A DNA stretch of 64,000 nucleotides from Algoriphagus formosus. GTDB taxonomy: Bacteria; Bacteroidota; Bacteroidia; Cytophagales; Cyclobacteriaceae. Positions 61,399-64,000 of the stretch are shown here, one piece after another. Below the pieces are notes generated by a model, which had not been told where the DNA came from, made no database searches, and saw only the letters and a program-made list of their open reading frames with translations. Numbering within the stretch: position 1 is the first letter of the stretch; the number at the start of each line of letters is the position of its first letter. A program made the translations under genes and the position numbers. Where the stretch lies: contig NZ_NIUC01000002.1 of the NCBI RefSeq assembly GCF_002807035.1, forward strand, positions 243,477-307,476, in the 5' to 3' direction.

Positions 61399-64000
61399 GT
61401 GGACATAATCAATCCAGTGGTATTCTTCTGGAAGCGGGTTTTTTGTGCCCTGTCAATACTTGCTTTTTGCCTAGGTTCCATACCCGAACTGCAGGCTCAG
61501 CAAGAACCTGACGGAGAAGCCCTGCTGACTTTTTCCCATCCATCCATCGGACAATATTATGTGAATGCAGTTTTTTTTGGAGATGTAGCATTCTTACCAC
61601 TCGGTGAATTCCTGAGCCTCACTGAGATTCCTTACGAACAAACCGATAATAAACTGGGCCTACAGGGAGTCTATCCCGGTCCAAAAGAAATTTGGAAAAT
61701 AGATCCGGTAGCAGGTTTCATTTGGATCAATGGGGTATCAGAACCACTTCCTGCAGATAAATTTTACCTGGGCGAACTCGATCTTTTTGTTCATCCAGAA
61801 TATTTTCAGCGCATATTTGAAATGGAATTTACTGTAAACCCTTACGCGCTATCCTTGTCTCTTAAGTCAGAGCAAGCTCTTCCAATCGAAGAGAAAATGA
61901 AACGGGAGGCCATCCGAAAAAAATTAATGGCAAGAGCTGAACATCAGGGAGATGTTCCCATGGCCTTTCCAAGAGATCGGTCCATTTTAGGCTTGGGTAT
62001 GATGGACTACGCTGTCAATTTTGACCAGTCCTCCGAAAATACAGTTACCACCTTTCAACTCAGGGCCGGCGGCGAGTTTTTAGGCGGGGATATTCAGGGA
62101 GCCTACACCGGTTCTGTAGATGCTGAGGGTTTGAGCAGTCAATTCTCGGGATTACGCTGGCGATATGTATTACCGGGAGGCTTAAAACCTAACAAAAACG
62201 TCCTGCTGAGCAGCATCACCCTGGGACAAATCAATACCACGAGTCTGACAGACGCTGTTTCTTTGACGGGCTTTTCACTGACAAACAATCCTGTAATTCC
62301 CCGACAAGAGTTGGATGTCTATGTGATCGACGGCTACACCGAGCGAGATTCAGAGGTAGAGCTATTGATTGGGGGGCAATTGGTTGACTTTATGCGGGCT
62401 GATGAGGTTGGTTACTATCGATTCAATGCACCGGTGACCTATGGAACTGTCCGTTTAACGCTGAGAATCTACACGCCTCAGGGAGAAGTGATCGTTCAGG
62501 ACCGTCAATTGCAGATCCCTTTCTCCTTCCTGCCCAAGGGATTTTTGGCTTACAATATTCAAGGTGGCAGGCTCCAGAATGCTGCAGATTCCCTTCCCTC
62601 TGATCTTGTGGGACATGCGGACCTTGCATTTGGATTGAGTAAATCAACGACAATACGTGCGGGTGTAAATTATGGGGACTACTTTGGCATCAGTAGACAG
62701 AATACTTCCTTTGGTTTGTCTACCCGTTTGTTTCAGCAATACCTCTTCAACGTAGATTATTTACCCGAGCGATACTATCGAGCCAATGCCAGTGTTTTTT
62801 ATGCCAATAACATCAACATCAGTACACAGGCTACCGAATACCTGACGCTTCCAGACGAAGAAAATGCAAGTAGCCAGCCTATAAGAGATGCTAACTTAAA
62901 TGCCTTCCTTCCATTTAAGCTATTTGGAAGATTTTCAGGGATTCGATTCGGTGGAGAAAAGCAATGGCTAATGGATGGATACAAGGGAAATCTCCAGGCT
63001 GACTTTAATATGCAGCTTGGGAAACTGGCTGCACGTTTCAATTATCGGGCACAGCTTTTTGGCCAAGGAAGTGGTGATGATCTCTCCTCGGAATTTGCCC
63101 CCGGAGTTTTGACAGGCTCCTTCACTTATTCCCTTCCACGAAGTCCAAGTTTACCTGTTTTTGTGAAAGGCATGTTTATCCGATCTCAAGTAAGATACAA
63201 TACTGCCTCCTCCCAATTGTCTAATCTGAATATCCAAGTTTCACAAACGCTATTTAAACTGGGACGCCTAACCATGGCCTATGACCGGGATTTGGTGAAC
63301 GGTAATGGACAATTTCAGATTGGATTTCTTTACGACTTTAACTTCTTCAGGTCGTCTTCTCAATTTTCAAAACGAAAAGGAGACTATTCTGTCCGACAAA
63401 GCATCAGTGGATCGATTGGTATAGACCCTGTGGCTGGTGCCTTGCTACCTTCCAATCGAGATCAGGTCTCGAGGTCAGGAGTATCTGTGCGGATGTTCAT
63501 TGATGAAAATGAAAATGGGAAATTTGATAAAGGAGAGGAAATAGTCCCTGCCAAGGCAGTACGTCTAGATAAATCCGGAAATATGCTATTAGGATCTGAT
63601 GGCGTACTGAGAATTACCCAATTGCAGAGTTATTGGACTTATACACTGGAAATTGATACGCAGTCTTTGCCTGATCCAACCTTGGCACCTAAGGAAAAGA
63701 AATTTGGCTTTGTAGCTGAACCGAACCGATTCAAGGTAATCGATATTCCGCTTTACCGAACAGGGATCATTGAAGGGGCTGTGCTTATGAAGCAAAAGTC
63801 CGGAGAACAAGGAATAGGCGGACTTAGGTTGCTACTTACCAAAAAAGGAACAGGTGAACTTATAGAAACCCTTCGGACTTTTGCCGATGGATCCTATTAT
63901 GCATTTGGTTTACTCCCTGGGAATTACCAGTTGGAAATAGATCCTAAACAGCTGGAGTTTTTGAATGCCAATGTGGATCAAAGTATCATCGAATTTGAAA
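61399..64000 (+). CDS. Divergent usher-like outer-membrane protein (cut by window edge)
   Basis: 867 codons visible from GTG at 61399 (no ATG is available after the in-frame stop at 61384-61386; an alternative GTG is at 61414). Signal peptide LSILAFCLGSIPELQAQQ. N-terminal domain near 44: LTFSHPSIGQYYVNAVFFGD. Residues 300-375 resemble the usher plug region: ELDVYVIDGYTERDSEVELL, then YGTVRLTLRIYTPQGEV and LPKGFLAYNIQGG. Barrel-type strands follow to about 680. From about 690: FIDENENGKFDKGEE, an SdrD/CnaB-like calcium-loop domain, then another Ig-like repeat (GIIEGAVL, GSYYAFGLLPGNYQLEID). This replaces or extends the usher C-terminal domains. Cargo is probably the DUF4402 pilin. Confidence 0.75.
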   Translation, partial: MDIINPVVFFWKRVFCALSILAFCLGSIPELQAQQEPDGEALLTFSHPSIGQYYVNAVFFGDVAFLPLGEFLSLTEIPYEQTDNKLGLQGVYPGPKEIWKIDPVAGFIWINGVSEPLPADKFYLGELDLFVHPEYFQRIFEMEFTVNPYALSLSLKSEQALPIEEKMKREAIRKKLMARAEHQGDVPMAFPRDRSILGLGMMDYAVNFDQSSENTVTTFQLRAGGEFLGGDIQGAYTGSVDAEGLSSQFSGLRWRYVLPGGLKPNKNVLLSSITLGQINTTSLTDAVSLTGFSLTNNPVIPRQELDVYVIDGYTERDSEVELLIGGQLVDFMRADEVGYYRFNAPVTYGTVRLTLRIYTPQGEVIVQDRQLQIPFSFLPKGFLAYNIQGGRLQNAADSLPSDLVGHADLAFGLSKSTTIRAGVNYGDYFGISRQNTSFGLSTRLFQQYLFNVDYLPERYYRANASVFYANNINISTQATEYLTLPDEENASSQPIRDANLNAFLPFKLFGRFSGIRFGGEKQWLMDGYKGNLQADFNMQLGKLAARFNYRAQLFGQGSGDDLSSEFAPGVLTGSFTYSLPRSPSLPVFVKGMFIRSQVRYNTASSQLSNLNIQVSQTLFKLGRLTMAYDRDLVNGNGQFQIGFLYDFNFFRSSSQFSKRKGDYSVRQSISGSIGIDPVAGALLPSNRDQVSRSGVSVRMFIDENENGKFDKGEEIVPAKAVRLDKSGNMLLGSDGVLRITQLQSYWTYTLEIDTQSLPDPTLAPKEKKFGFVAEPNRFKVIDIPLYRTGIIEGAVLMKQKSGEQGIGGLRLLLTKKGTGELIETLRTFADGSYYAFGLLPGNYQLEIDPKQLEFLNANVDQSIIEFE

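Noticed and set aside
62423..63041. Minus-strand frames opposite the usher-like gene
   Set aside because: Antisense shadows; the plus frame stays open for over 860 codons with a clear domain order.

Overview
The window comes from a member of the Bacteroidota, most likely order Cytophagales and close to Algoriphagus or Cyclobacteriaceae. This rests on several signs: a C-terminal type IX secretion (T9SS) sorting domain, DUF4221 and six-bladed propeller lipoproteins, a PVC-type cytochrome cluster with ThuA and Gfo/Idh/MocA proteins, promoters of the Bacteroidota TTTG / TAnnTTTG type, few clear Shine-Dalgarno sites and moderate GC. Family names are recalled from sequence motifs; no database search was possible.

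Layout. 1-876: N-terminal part of a tyrosine recombinase (cut by the window edge) beside a tmRNA gene whose 5' part is missing, which marks the edge of an integrated island lying to the left. 1260-7441: a secreted protein of unknown function, then an operon of outer-membrane porin-like protein, small phosphate-binding-like periplasmic protein, multi-PAS/GAF histidine kinase and single-domain response regulator. 7575-11999 (minus): glycogen/alpha-glucan operon (GH57, GT4, GH133 debranching enzyme). 12060-20973: tRNA-His, DEAD-box helicase, DUF4221 lipoprotein with an alpha/beta-hydrolase-like protein, M28 peptidase and glycine dehydrogenase. 20994-24636: orphan four-helix-bundle membrane sensor, GH16 glucanase, CsbD-like protein, homogentisate dioxygenase and a RelE/ParE-type toxin-antitoxin pair. 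24738-35094: two divergent cytochrome-containing PVC-type dehydrogenase lipoproteins, a methyltransferase, a ThuA-like protein, DUF808 and a Tat-exported Gfo/Idh/MocA oxidoreductase. 35239-35715: a lipoprotein pseudogene with two in-frame stops. 36027-40161: fused alpha-ketoacid dehydrogenase E1 and two outer-membrane proteins. 40163-51432 (minus): a propeller/thioredoxin-like pair, a tripartite RND efflux operon with two tandem permeases, a TolB-like propeller behind a six-cysteine secreted peptide, and an RlpA-like protein.

51828-64000 is the most unusual part. A 1857-residue T9SS-targeted modular surface protein (MBG repeats, Ig-like domains, polyglycine domain) heads an operon with three small secreted beta-strand-rich proteins. 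A second unit follows with a DUF4402 pilin-like protein, a PapD-like chaperone and a very divergent usher-like outer-membrane protein that runs off the window. The two units share a nearly identical 25-bp promoter-proximal element, so they are probably expressed together. I read this as a chaperone-usher-like surface fibre system of Bacteroidota coupled to a T9SS adhesin.
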